DNA from: Marivita sp030148515
GTDB lineage: Bacteria; Pseudomonadota; Alphaproteobacteria; Rhodobacterales; Rhodobacteraceae
Assembly: GCF_048006345.1 (NCBI RefSeq)
Contig: NZ_CP180351.1
Coordinates: 744,001-808,000, forward strand
Direction of reading: 5' to 3'
Length of the DNA stretch: 64,000 nt
Shown: piece by piece, positions 18,649-26,119 of the stretch
How positions within the stretch are numbered: position 1 is the stretch's first letter
How the letters are laid out: every line of letters begins with the position of its first letter
Made by a program: the position numbers and the translations under genes
The notes under the pieces: model-generated
Seen by the model: only the letters and a program-made list of their open reading frames with translations
Told to the model about the DNA's origin: nothing
The model's database searches: none

Positions 18649-18678
18649 GGACCACCCGGTGACATCGGGTGGTCCTTT
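18649..18678 (+). terminator. Terminator between glpV and glpK
   Basis: GGACCACCCG pairs with CGGGTGGTCC around a 7-base loop and is followed by TTT. It could lower glpK expression relative to the transporter genes. Confidence 0.7.
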
Positions 18679-18708
18679 GAACAAAAGACAAAGGGAGGCC
18701 CGCCGCAC

Positions 18709-20199
18709 ATGACCCATATCCTTGCCATCGACCAAGGCACGACCTCGACGCGCGCCATCCTGTTTGACGAAACCCTGACCGTCGTTGCCTCGGCGCAGGA
18801 AGAATTCGCCCAGCACTACCCGCAAAGCGGCTGGGTCGAACATGACCCGTCGGACCTGTGGTCCACCACCGCCGCCACCTGCCGCGCCGCCATTGAAAAG
18901 GCCGGCGGCGGAACCGCTGACATCGCCGCCATCGGCATCACCAACCAGCGTGAAACCACGCTGGTCTGGGACCGCGCCACCGGCAAGCCTGTGTTCAACG
19001 CCATTGTCTGGCAGGACCGCCGTACATCCGAGTTCTGCAAGGGGCTGAAGGGCGAAGGGTTCGAAGATGTGGTGACCGACCGCACTGGCTTGCTGCTGGA
19101 CCCATATTTCAGCGGCACGAAACTGGCGTGGATTCTCGACAATGTGGCCGGTGTCCGCGCGCGGGCCGAGGCTGGAGAGCTGGCCTTTGGCACCGTGGAT
19201 ACGTGGCTCGTGTGGAACCTGACCGGGGGCAAGGTCCATGTCACCGACGCCACCAACGCCGCGCGCACGATGCTTTATGACATCCGCAAAGGCCGCTGGT
19301 CCAAGACGATCTGTGACAAGCTGGGCATCCCGATGTCGATGCTGCCCGAGGTCAAGGATTGCGCCGCCGATTTTGGCGAAACCCGCGCCGATCTCTTTGG
19401 CCGCGCGATCCCGATCTGTGGCATTGCGGGCGACCAGCAGGCGGCGACCGTGGGGCAGGCATGCTTCAAGCCGGGGATGCTGAAATCCACCTATGGCACG
19501 GGCTGTTTCGCGCTGCTGAACACAGGCGACACGCCCGTGACCTCGACCAACCGGCTTTTGACGACCATCGCGTATCAGTTGGACGGTAAGCCGACCTATG
19601 CGCTGGAAGGGTCGATCTTCATCGCGGGGGCGGTGGTGCAATGGCTGCGCGACGGGCTCAAGATCATCCGCGAGGCGAAAGAGACTCAGCCGCTGGCGGA
19701 AAAGGCAGACGACACGCAAGAGGTGGTGCTGGTGCCCGCGTTCACCGGCCTTGGCGCGCCCTATTGGAATGCCGAATGCCGGGGCGCGATCTTTGGCCTG
19801 ACCCGCAATTCCGGGCCAGAGGAGTTTGCCCGCGCGGCGCTGGAAAGCGTTGGCTACCAGACCCGCGATCTGCTGGAGGCAATGAAGGCGGACTGGTCTG
19901 GTACGTCCGAAACCGCGTTGCGGGTCGACGGCGGTATGAGCGCGTCCGATTGGACCATGCAGTTCCTGTCCGACATCATCGATGCGCCCGTCGAACGGCC
20001 CAAGGTGCTGGAAACCACGGCGATGGGGGCGGCGTGGCTTGCGGGCTACAAGGCAGGCGTTCTGCCCGACATGGAGGCGTTTGCCGCGCAATGGGCGGTG
20101 GATGGCCGGTTCGAGCCGGACATGGCGGCGGATGTGCGCGATCGGAAATACGGCGCGTGGAAGCGGGCGATTGATGCGACGATTGGATTTGCGGGGTAA
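18709..20199 (+). CDS. glpK: Glycerol kinase
   Basis: A 496-aa FGGY-family kinase that phosphorylates glycerol to glycerol-3-phosphate, the substrate of GlpD. Conserved elements include DQGTTSTRAILFD at the N-terminus, GITNQRETTLVWD, WQDRRT, CGIAGDQQAA with the catalytic aspartate, and the C-terminal RVDGGMSASDWTMQFLSD. Full length. GGGAGG lies before the ATG. Last gene of the glycerol cluster. Two tandem perfect palindromes begin at the base after its stop. Confidence 0.95.
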   Translation: MTHILAIDQGTTSTRAILFDETLTVVASAQEEFAQHYPQSGWVEHDPSDLWSTTAATCRAAIEKAGGGTADIAAIGITNQRETTLVWDRATGKPVFNAIVWQDRRTSEFCKGLKGEGFEDVVTDRTGLLLDPYFSGTKLAWILDNVAGVRARAEAGELAFGTVDTWLVWNLTGGKVHVTDATNAARTMLYDIRKGRWSKTICDKLGIPMSMLPEVKDCAADFGETRADLFGRAIPICGIAGDQQAATVGQACFKPGMLKSTYGTGCFALLNTGDTPVTSTNRLLTTIAYQLDGKPTYALEGSIFIAGAVVQWLRDGLKIIREAKETQPLAEKADDTQEVVLVPAFTGLGAPYWNAECRGAIFGLTRNSGPEEFARAALESVGYQTRDLLEAMKADWSGTSETALRVDGGMSASDWTMQFLSDIIDAPVERPKVLETTAMGAAWLAGYKAGVLPDMEAFAAQWAVDGRFEPDMAADVRDRKYGAWKRAIDATIGFAG

Positions 20200-20243
20200 A
20201 AGCCGCGTCGACGCGGCTTGAAGGGCTTTCGAAAGCCCTTCAA
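20200..20243. repeat. Tandem palindromes after glpK (GCGTCGACGC and TTCGAA cores)
   Basis: The first is a 20-bp perfect palindrome (20200-20219): core GCGTCGACGC flanked by AAGCC/GGCTT. It overlaps a 26-bp perfect palindrome (20218-20243) centred on TTCGAA with GAAGGGCT-type arms. They lie between convergent genes glpK and a quinone oxidoreductase and may serve as a bidirectional terminator. The GCGTCGACGC core recurs at 42236 and 60841. Confidence 0.85.
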
Positions 20244-20246
20244 GCC

Positions 20247-21236
20247 TCACCCCACCTTCAGCACAATCTTCCCGATATGGGTCGATCCTTCCATCCGCGC
20301 ATGCGCCTTGGATGCATCCGCCAGCGCAAATTCGCTGTCCATCACCGGCGCGATGCGGCCCGACGCCAGATGCGGCCAGACCTCGGCCTCCAGATCGCGG
20401 GCGATTGCGGCTTTGGCCGCGACAGACTGGGGCCGCAGAGTTGATCCCGTGAGGGTCAGCCGTCGGGTCATCATCTGGGTGAAGTTCATCTCGACCTTTG
20501 GCCCTTGCAGGAATGCGATCTGCACCAGCCGCCCGTCATCGGCCAGCGCCTTGACGTTGCGCGGGATGTAGTCGCCGCCGACCATGTCGAGGATCACATC
20601 GGCACCGCCCATCGCTTGCATTGCGTCGACAAAATCCACCTCGCGGTAGTTCCAAGCCGCCTCGGCCCCCAAACCGACACAAGCAGCGCATTTGTCTGCC
20701 GATCCAGCCGTGGTGAACACCCGCGCGCCGCGCAGGGCAGCGAGTTGGATGGCGGTTGTCCCGATGCCGCTTGAGCCGCCATGCACAAGGAACCGCTCAC
20801 CCGCCTTCAAGCCTCCGCGACGGAACACATTTGACCAAACGGTAAAATATGTCTCGCACAGCGCTGCGGCCTGATCCATTGGCATGCCCTCGGGCACGGG
20901 CAGCGCATGGTCCGCGTAGGTGGTCACGTATTCTGCATACCCTCCGCCGGGCAGCAGGGCCGTTACCGCATCGCCCACCTGCCAGCGCGCTAAACCGGGA
21001 CCAACCGCCGCCACGGTCCCTGCGGCTTCGAGACCGGGCAGGGGCGAAGCATCGGGCGGCGGATTGTAGAGACCCGCGCGTTGCAGCGCGTCGGGGCGGT
21101 TGACCCCGGCATACGCGACCTTGATGAGGATTTCGCCAGCCTTGGGTGTAGGCACTGGGACCGTCACGGGCTGCAAGACCTCGGGTCCGCCATGGGTGGA
21201 AATTTCGACAGCGGTCATGGTCGCGGGAAGGGTCAT
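20247..21236 (-). CDS. NAD(P)H-quinone oxidoreductase, zinc-free MDR family
   Basis: A 329-aa quinone oxidoreductase of the PIG3/QorA type. The N-terminal GroES-like fold (GEILIKVAYAGVNRPD, GLEAAGTV) lacks the structural-zinc cysteines. The NADPH-binding motif is VHGGSSGIGTTAIQLA. It reduces quinones or conjugated carbonyls. The ATG at 21236 has AGGAG about 10 bases upstream. Convergent with glpK, divergent from metY. Confidence 0.87.
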   Translation of the reverse strand: MTLPATMTAVEISTHGGPEVLQPVTVPVPTPKAGEILIKVAYAGVNRPDALQRAGLYNPPPDASPLPGLEAAGTVAAVGPGLARWQVGDAVTALLPGGGYAEYVTTYADHALPVPEGMPMDQAAALCETYFTVWSNVFRRGGLKAGERFLVHGGSSGIGTTAIQLAALRGARVFTTAGSADKCAACVGLGAEAAWNYREVDFVDAMQAMGGADVILDMVGGDYIPRNVKALADDGRLVQIAFLQGPKVEMNFTQMMTRRLTLTGSTLRPQSVAAKAAIARDLEAEVWPHLASGRIAPVMDSEFALADASKAHARMEGSTHIGKIVLKVG

Positions 21237-21462
21237 GGCGGGGCAGGCTCCTGTCTGGTTGGTTCTCCTTGTGTCGCAGATTGCAGACGCTCTGCAAGCC
21301 CACAGAACCGGCGTTTTGGGTTGTCCGCCAAATACGAAACATCGTTCCTTGCACAGGCCGGTGACCCCGTGCGTTCGTTTTTTCGCACATACCAACAGTT
21401 GTGAGCCCTCCCGCGATGCCCTAATCCTGTGCCCAACCAGATATTCCAAAGGGGAGAAAACC

Positions 21463-22752
21463 ATGACCGACGGACCCGACTACGGTTTCGACACGCTTCA
21501 GATCCATGCTGGCGCACGGCCCGATCCGGCCACCGGCGCCCGGCAGGTGCCGATCTACCAGACCACCGCTTACGTGTTCCGCGATGCCGATCACGCTGCG
21601 GCGCTCTTCAATCTTCAGGAAGTGGGCTACATCTATTCCCGACTGACCAACCCGACCGTGGCTGCGCTGCAGGAACGGGTTGCGACCCTCGAAGGCGGTG
21701 TCGGCGCGGTTTGCTGTTCCTCGGGCCATGCGGCGCAGATCATGGCGCTGTTCCCGCTGATGGGGCCTGGCAAGAACATCGTCGCCTCGACCCGTCTTTA
21801 CGGCGGCACGGTCACGCAATTCAGCCAGACGATCAAACGCTTCGGCTGGTCCGCGACGTTTGTCGATTTCGATGATCTGGACGCGGTCAAGGCAGCGATC
21901 AACGATGACACCCGCGCGGTGTTTTGCGAATCCATCGCCAACCCGGGCGGCTACATAACCGATCTTGATGCGATCTCCGCGATCTCGGACGACGCCGGCA
22001 TTCCGCTCATTGTCGATAACACGTCGGCCACGCCATACCTCTGCCGCCCGATCGAACATGGTGCCACATTGGTGGTGCACTCGATGACCAAGTACCTCAC
22101 CGGCAACGGTACCGTAACCGGCGGTGTCGTGGTGGACTCGGGCCGTTTCGACTGGTCCGCCAATGACAAGTTCCCGTCACTCAGCGCGCCAGAGCCCGCC
22201 TATCACGGGCTCAAGTTCCACGAGACCTTTGGCCCGCTGGCCTTCACCTTCCACGGCATCGCCATCGGTCTGCGTGATCTGGGCATGACGCTGAACCCGC
22301 AGGCGGCGCATTACACGCTGATGGGGATCGAGACGCTGTCGCTGCGGATGCAGAAGCATGTCGAGAACGCGATGGAAGTGGCGTCCTGGCTTGAAACCCA
22401 TGACGCGGTTGAGGCCGTGACCTATGCGGGCCTGCCGTCCTCACCCTACAACGACCGGGTTGCGCGGATTTGTCCGAAAGGCGCGGGTGGGTTGTTCACG
22501 GTCAAGCTCAAGGGCGGCTATGACGCCTGTGTGAAGTTCGTCGACTCGCTCGAGATCTTCAGCCATGTGGCGAACCTTGGCGACACGCGCAGCCTTGTGA
22601 TCCACTCGGCCTCGACCACGCACCGTCAGTTGACGCCCCAACAGCAGGAAGCGGCAGGTGCAGGCCCAAGCGTGGTGCGGATCTCCATCGGGATCGAAGA
22701 CCCGGCGGACCTGATTGCCGATCTGAACAAGGCGTTGAACGCGACCTTGTAA
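21463..22752 (+). CDS. metY: O-acetylhomoserine aminocarboxypropyltransferase
   Basis: A 429-aa PLP enzyme of the Cys/Met metabolism family that makes homocysteine from O-acetylhomoserine and sulfide. The internal-aldimine lysine is Lys210 in HSMTKYLTGNG. The N-terminal FDTLQIHAGARPDPATGARQ and the C-terminal VRISIGIEDPADLIADL are typical. The start at 21463 has AAAGGGGAGA upstream; an in-frame extension to 21100 overlaps the divergent gene and is not coding. Three tandem palindromes follow the stop. Confidence 0.93.
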   Translation: MTDGPDYGFDTLQIHAGARPDPATGARQVPIYQTTAYVFRDADHAAALFNLQEVGYIYSRLTNPTVAALQERVATLEGGVGAVCCSSGHAAQIMALFPLMGPGKNIVASTRLYGGTVTQFSQTIKRFGWSATFVDFDDLDAVKAAINDDTRAVFCESIANPGGYITDLDAISAISDDAGIPLIVDNTSATPYLCRPIEHGATLVVHSMTKYLTGNGTVTGGVVVDSGRFDWSANDKFPSLSAPEPAYHGLKFHETFGPLAFTFHGIAIGLRDLGMTLNPQAAHYTLMGIETLSLRMQKHVENAMEVASWLETHDAVEAVTYAGLPSSPYNDRVARICPKGAGGLFTVKLKGGYDACVKFVDSLEIFSHVANLGDTRSLVIHSASTTHRQLTPQQQEAAGAGPSVVRISIGIEDPADLIADLNKALNATL

Positions 22753-22757
22753 GGCGG

Positions 22758-22822
22758 AAGGCCCTTCGAAGGGCCTTACCCGCATTTTCGAAAATGCGGC
22801 AAGCCCGTTCGAACGGGCTTGC
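22758..22822. repeat. Three tandem perfect palindromes, each centred on TTCGAA
   Basis: Palindromes at 22758-22777, 22780-22799 and 22799-22822 are perfect, with no unpaired centre. Their arms are unrelated (AAGGCCC, CCGCATT, GCAAGCCCG), yet all have TTCGAA at the centre. They fill the gap between convergent metY and the metal-dependent hydrolase, so they may be a bidirectional terminator or a structured 3' end. Confidence 0.85.
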
Positions 22823-22829
22823 CCCCACC

Positions 22830-23522
22830 TCAGACCGTGATTGCCGCCATCACCTGCGGCTCGATCACATCCACATCTGGCAGTGCACGGATCAGCCCTT
22901 CGGCGGATTGCTCCAGCGCCGGGAAGGTTCGGTAGTGGCAGGGGATCAGCGTCTTGAAGTCGAAATACCGTTTCGCCGCATAGGCCACGCCTGCCATGTC
23001 CATGGTGTAGTAGCCACCCGCTGACAGGATGCCGATATCGGGTTTGTAGTAATCCCCGATCCAGTCCATGTCGGCCATGATCGACGTATCCCCCGAGAAA
23101 TAGAGCGTCTTGCCATCCCCGCGCAGGATGAAACCGGTCTCCATGCCCATGTAACGCGGGATGTCCCCGACCTGCATGGTCGACGAATGCGATGCGGGCA
23201 CCAGCGTTACTGCGACATTGCCCAACGTGATCGTGCCGCCTTTGTTGAAGGCGTGACCTGCCGTGGCACCCAGCCCATGCAAGTGTTTTGCGAGTTCGAC
23301 CATGCCGGAGACCGGAGCACTGGTTTTGCCCGAGATCTCGACCACATCTGCCGTGTGATCGCCGTGCCCGTGGGTCACAAGGATATGCGTCGCGCCCGCG
23401 ATGGCCGCGTCTTTGTCGTGACCTTCCATCATCGGATTTCCGTTTAGCCACGGGTCGATCAGCAGCACCTGATCGCCAACTTCGATCCGGAACGATCCAT
23501 GCCCAAGCCATATGATGTTCAT
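22830..23522 (-). CDS. Metal-dependent hydrolase (UPF0173, beta-lactamase fold)
   Basis: A 230-aa metallo-beta-lactamase superfamily hydrolase. The metal-binding motif is THGHGDHTADV, with further ligands in VPASHSSTMQVGD and YFSGDTSIMADM. It is the UPF0173/UlaG-like subfamily, short and without the glyoxalase II extension. The start at 23522 has GAGGGAGG 8 bases upstream, which rules out the longer in-frame reading to 23591. Substrate unknown. Confidence 0.88.
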   Translation of the reverse strand: MNIIWLGHGSFRIEVGDQVLLIDPWLNGNPMMEGHDKDAAIAGATHILVTHGHGDHTADVVEISGKTSAPVSGMVELAKHLHGLGATAGHAFNKGGTITLGNVAVTLVPASHSSTMQVGDIPRYMGMETGFILRGDGKTLYFSGDTSIMADMDWIGDYYKPDIGILSAGGYYTMDMAGVAYAAKRYFDFKTLIPCHYRTFPALEQSAEGLIRALPDVDVIEPQVMAAITV

Positions 23523-23592
23523 CTGAAAACCTCCCTCTTTGTTTGCTCCAAGGCTAGCACAGACGTCGCGGTGGGAAAGGTCTGATGGCATT

Positions 23593-23606
23593 TTGATCTA
23601 TGTCAA
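23593..23606. promoter_or_regulatory. FNR/FnrL-like site upstream of bchE
   Basis: TTGATCTATGTCAA matches the FNR consensus TTGAT-N4-ATCAA with one change. It partly overlaps the first PpsR-type site and suggests oxygen-responsive activation of bchE. Confidence 0.55.
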
Positions 23607-23618
23607 TCAAATCGGACA
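23601..23618. promoter_or_regulatory. PpsR/CrtJ-type operator 1
   Basis: TGTCAATCAAATCGGACA fits TGT-N12-ACA exactly, the target of the photosynthesis repressor PpsR/CrtJ. A second copy lies 7 bases downstream. Confidence 0.7.
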
Positions 23619-23625
23619 CACAAAG

Positions 23626-23643
23626 TGTCAGGATAAGTTTACA
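23626..23643. promoter_or_regulatory. PpsR/CrtJ-type operator 2
   Basis: TGTCAGGATAAGTTTACA also fits TGT-N12-ACA exactly. Two such sites 7-8 bp apart are the classic arrangement at PpsR-repressed bch promoters. Confidence 0.7.
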
Positions 23644-23660
23644 ACACGGGGAGAGTCGCC

Positions 23661-25325
23661 ATGCGCATTTTGTTTGTCCATCCGAATTACCGCTCTGGCG
23701 GGGCCGAGATCGCGGGCACTTGGCCACCGGCTTGGGTGGCGTATCTATCCGGCCATCTGCGGCAGGCAGGATTTGACGACATCCATTTCATTGATGCCAT
23801 GACCGACAACGTGTCCGACGCCGATCTGGCCAAGCGCATGGAAGAGATCAAGCCTGACGTGGTGGGTGTGACCGCGATCACCCCGTCGATTTACCGCGCC
23901 GAGGATGTGCTCAAGGTCGCCAGCGAAGTTGTGCCAAACGCCGTGCGGATGCTGGGCGGGGTACACGCGACCTTCATGTACAAGCAAGTCCTGTCCGAGG
24001 CGCCGTGGGTCGACGTGATCGTGCGTGGCGAGGGTGAGGAGATCTGCACCGAGCTGATGCTTGCCATCGAGGACGGGCGCTGGCCTGCGGACAAGCACAA
24101 GATCAAGGGTCTCGCCTTCATGGATGGCGACCAGATCGTCGCGACCCCGGCGGCGAGCACGGTCAAAGACCTGTCCAAGATCAAACCCGACTGGACCGTT
24201 CTGGAGTGGGACAAATACATCTACATACCGCTCGGCACGCGCGTGGCGATCCCCAACCTTGCGCGCGGCTGTCCATTCACCTGTTCGTTCTGTTCCCAGT
24301 GGAAATTCTGGCGCGACTACCGCGTGCGCGATCCCAAGGACGTGGTGGATGAGATCGAGGATCTGGTGGAGAACCATGGTGTCGGTTTCTTCATCCTTGC
24401 TGACGAAGAACCCACCATCAACAAGAAGAAATTCGTCGCCTTCTGTCAGGAACTGATCGACCGGGGCCTGCCGGACAAGGTCAAGTGGGGCATCAACACC
24501 CGCGTGACCGACATCTACCGCGACCGCGATCTGCTCAAGTTCTACCGCAAGGCGGGTCTGGTGCACGTGTCCCTTGGCACCGAAGCCGCGGCACAGATGA
24601 AGCTCGACATTTTCAACAAGGAAACCAAGGTCGACGAGAACAAGACCGCGATCCGCCTGCTGCGTGAGGCTGACATCCTTGTCGAAGCGCAGTTCATCGT
24701 GGGTCTGGATAACGAAACGCCGGAAACGCTGGAAGAGACCTACCAGATGGCCTGGGACTGGCAGCCTGATCTGGCGAACTGGTCGATGTACACGCCTTGG
24801 CCCTTCACGCCCTTGTTTCAGGAGTTGAAGGATCAAGTCGAAGTCTTTGATTTCAGTCGCTATAACTTCGTCACACCCATTATGAAACCTGCCGCGATGG
24901 AACGCGGAGAATTGCTCGACGGGGTGATGAACAACTACCGCCGGTTCTACATGAAAAAGGCGCTGTTCCACTATCCATGGCGCGGCACTGGGTTCCGGCG
25001 GCGGTATCTGCTGGGCTGTCTTTACGCCTTTCTCAAGGCCGGTGTGGGGCGCACGTTCTACGACTTGGGTAAGGTAGGCTACACTGGCCCGCAATCCAAG
25101 AACAAGCTCGACTTCCATTTCGACGACAGCCGCACCATCGCCGAGGCGCAGATGGAGGATTGGGTGTCCTCTGCCGACAAGGCCGCTGCGGCCAAGGAAC
25201 GCCGCGAAGCCGTGAAGGCGCAGATGAAAGAACGCTCAGCCGAACGCACGCAGGATTTCAAGCTTCCGAACGGGGCCGAAATCAAAGCCTGCGGAGGGGG
25301 GTCGCAGCAAATGGAGGACGTCTGA
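23661..25325 (+). CDS. bchE: Mg-protoporphyrin IX monomethyl ester anaerobic cyclase BchE
   Basis: A 554-aa B12-binding radical SAM enzyme that forms the isocyclic ring of bacteriochlorophyll without oxygen. The N-terminal cobalamin-binding-like domain (about 1-140, MRILFVHPNYRSGG, VVGVTAITPSIYRAED) is followed by the radical SAM cluster at Cys204, Cys208 and Cys211 (CPFTCSFC). The C-terminal third matches BchE (NNYRRFYMKKALFHYPW). The final 30 residues are a charged tail. GGGGAGA lies before the ATG. The promoter carries PpsR- and FNR-type sites. The bchJ-type frame follows directly. No other photosynthesis genes are in the window. Confidence 0.93.
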   Translation: MRILFVHPNYRSGGAEIAGTWPPAWVAYLSGHLRQAGFDDIHFIDAMTDNVSDADLAKRMEEIKPDVVGVTAITPSIYRAEDVLKVASEVVPNAVRMLGGVHATFMYKQVLSEAPWVDVIVRGEGEEICTELMLAIEDGRWPADKHKIKGLAFMDGDQIVATPAASTVKDLSKIKPDWTVLEWDKYIYIPLGTRVAIPNLARGCPFTCSFCSQWKFWRDYRVRDPKDVVDEIEDLVENHGVGFFILADEEPTINKKKFVAFCQELIDRGLPDKVKWGINTRVTDIYRDRDLLKFYRKAGLVHVSLGTEAAAQMKLDIFNKETKVDENKTAIRLLREADILVEAQFIVGLDNETPETLEETYQMAWDWQPDLANWSMYTPWPFTPLFQELKDQVEVFDFSRYNFVTPIMKPAAMERGELLDGVMNNYRRFYMKKALFHYPWRGTGFRRRYLLGCLYAFLKAGVGRTFYDLGKVGYTGPQSKNKLDFHFDDSRTIAEAQMEDWVSSADKAAAAKERREAVKAQMKERSAERTQDFKLPNGAEIKACGGGSQQMEDV

Positions 25326-25422
25326 GGATGCCCGCGCAACTGGCCACACCGGCGCGCTGATCGGGCCAAACGCCATCCTGCAGCTTCTGCCACAGATCGA
25401 ACGGATCGGCGGCGAGGCGCGG

Positions 25423-25926
25423 GTGGTGCAGATGCTGGCCGAAGCAGGGGTGTTCGAGGTGCCGGACGGCACGCAGATGATCCCCGAAGGCGATGCGGCG
25501 CGGCTCCATCAGGTGTTGCGCCGGGATGAGCCCGAGATGGCGGCGGAACTTGCCGCTCGCGCCGGGCGGGGGACGGCCGAGTACATCCTTGCACATCGCA
25601 TCCCCAAACCGGTTCAGGGTGTGCTCAGGCTGTTGCCTGCGCCACTCGCTGCCCGCGCCTTGTCTGCAGCCATCGGCAAACATGCCTGGACCTTTGCCGG
25701 GTCAGGGGCCTTCACGGCGATAAGCCCATGGCGGTTCGAAATCGCCCACAATCCCATCGTGCAGGGCGAACACAGCGAAGTGCCGCTCTGCCATTGGCAT
25801 GCCGCCGTGTTCGAGTATCTGTATCGGTCGCTGGTGCATCCCCGTGCTCAATGCATTGAAACGGCCTGTTGCGCGATGCCGGGGCATCAGGTTTGTCAGT
25901 ATGCGCTGACAATCGGAACCCACTGA
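25423..25926 (+). CDS. bchJ: Bacteriochlorophyll 4-vinyl reductase-type protein BchJ, 5' end probably frameshifted
   Basis: A V4R-domain protein associated with bacteriochlorophyll synthesis. The 167-aa reading starting at GTG 25423 is what can be initiated in this frame. Family-like coding sequence extends further upstream in the same frame (ATGHTGALIGPNAILQ, from about 25339) but has no ATG, GTG or TTG. The ATG at 25328, placed right after the bchE stop behind GAGG, is in another frame and ends after ten codons. One missing base near 25334 would explain both. Conserved C-terminal cysteines (ETACCAMPGHQVCQYAL) are intact. BchJ is not the main vinyl reductase in well-studied species, so loss may be tolerated. 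Confidence 0.7.
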   Translation: MVQMLAEAGVFEVPDGTQMIPEGDAARLHQVLRRDEPEMAAELAARAGRGTAEYILAHRIPKPVQGVLRLLPAPLAARALSAAIGKHAWTFAGSGAFTAISPWRFEIAHNPIVQGEHSEVPLCHWHAAVFEYLYRSLVHPRAQCIETACCAMPGHQVCQYALTIGTH

Positions 25927-26042
25927 TAACGCAGAAAATCTTGAACAATCTGACATTCCTGCTTTGCCTGCGCAGGATTGGGCGTTATCGTGCGCCGGAC
26001 ATGCGACTTTACAGCGGCTGACACCCTTTAAACCGCATGAAG

Positions 26043-26079
26043 ACCTGTGCTCAGGGGTGGGTGCAGGTTTGTTTTTTTG
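26043..26079 (+). terminator. Possible terminator after bchJ
   Basis: CCTGTGC pairs with GTGCAGG (two wobble pairs) around a G-rich loop and is followed by TTTGTTTTTTTG. It is the only terminator-like element in the 190 bases between bchJ and the kinase gene. Confidence 0.45.
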
Positions 26080-26119
26080 AGAGATTGGTCGAGGGACGCG
26101 TCACTGGGGGGCAGCGCGT

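Noticed and set aside
16864..20250. 1128-codon open frame on the minus strand opposite glpV and glpK
   Set aside because: It mirrors two certain genes, has no known domain, and its His/Arg/Gly-rich text is what antisense of high-GC codon use produces.
21237..21462. Possible SAM-II or other methionine riboswitch before metY
   Set aside because: I looked for the SAM-II core and its conserved AGCUAAA-type end and did not find them; no convincing aptamer fold.
22758..22822. CRISPR-like or tandem repeat array after metY
   Set aside because: The three units share only the six central bases; arms are unrelated and there are no spacers, so they are palindromes, not a CRISPR array.
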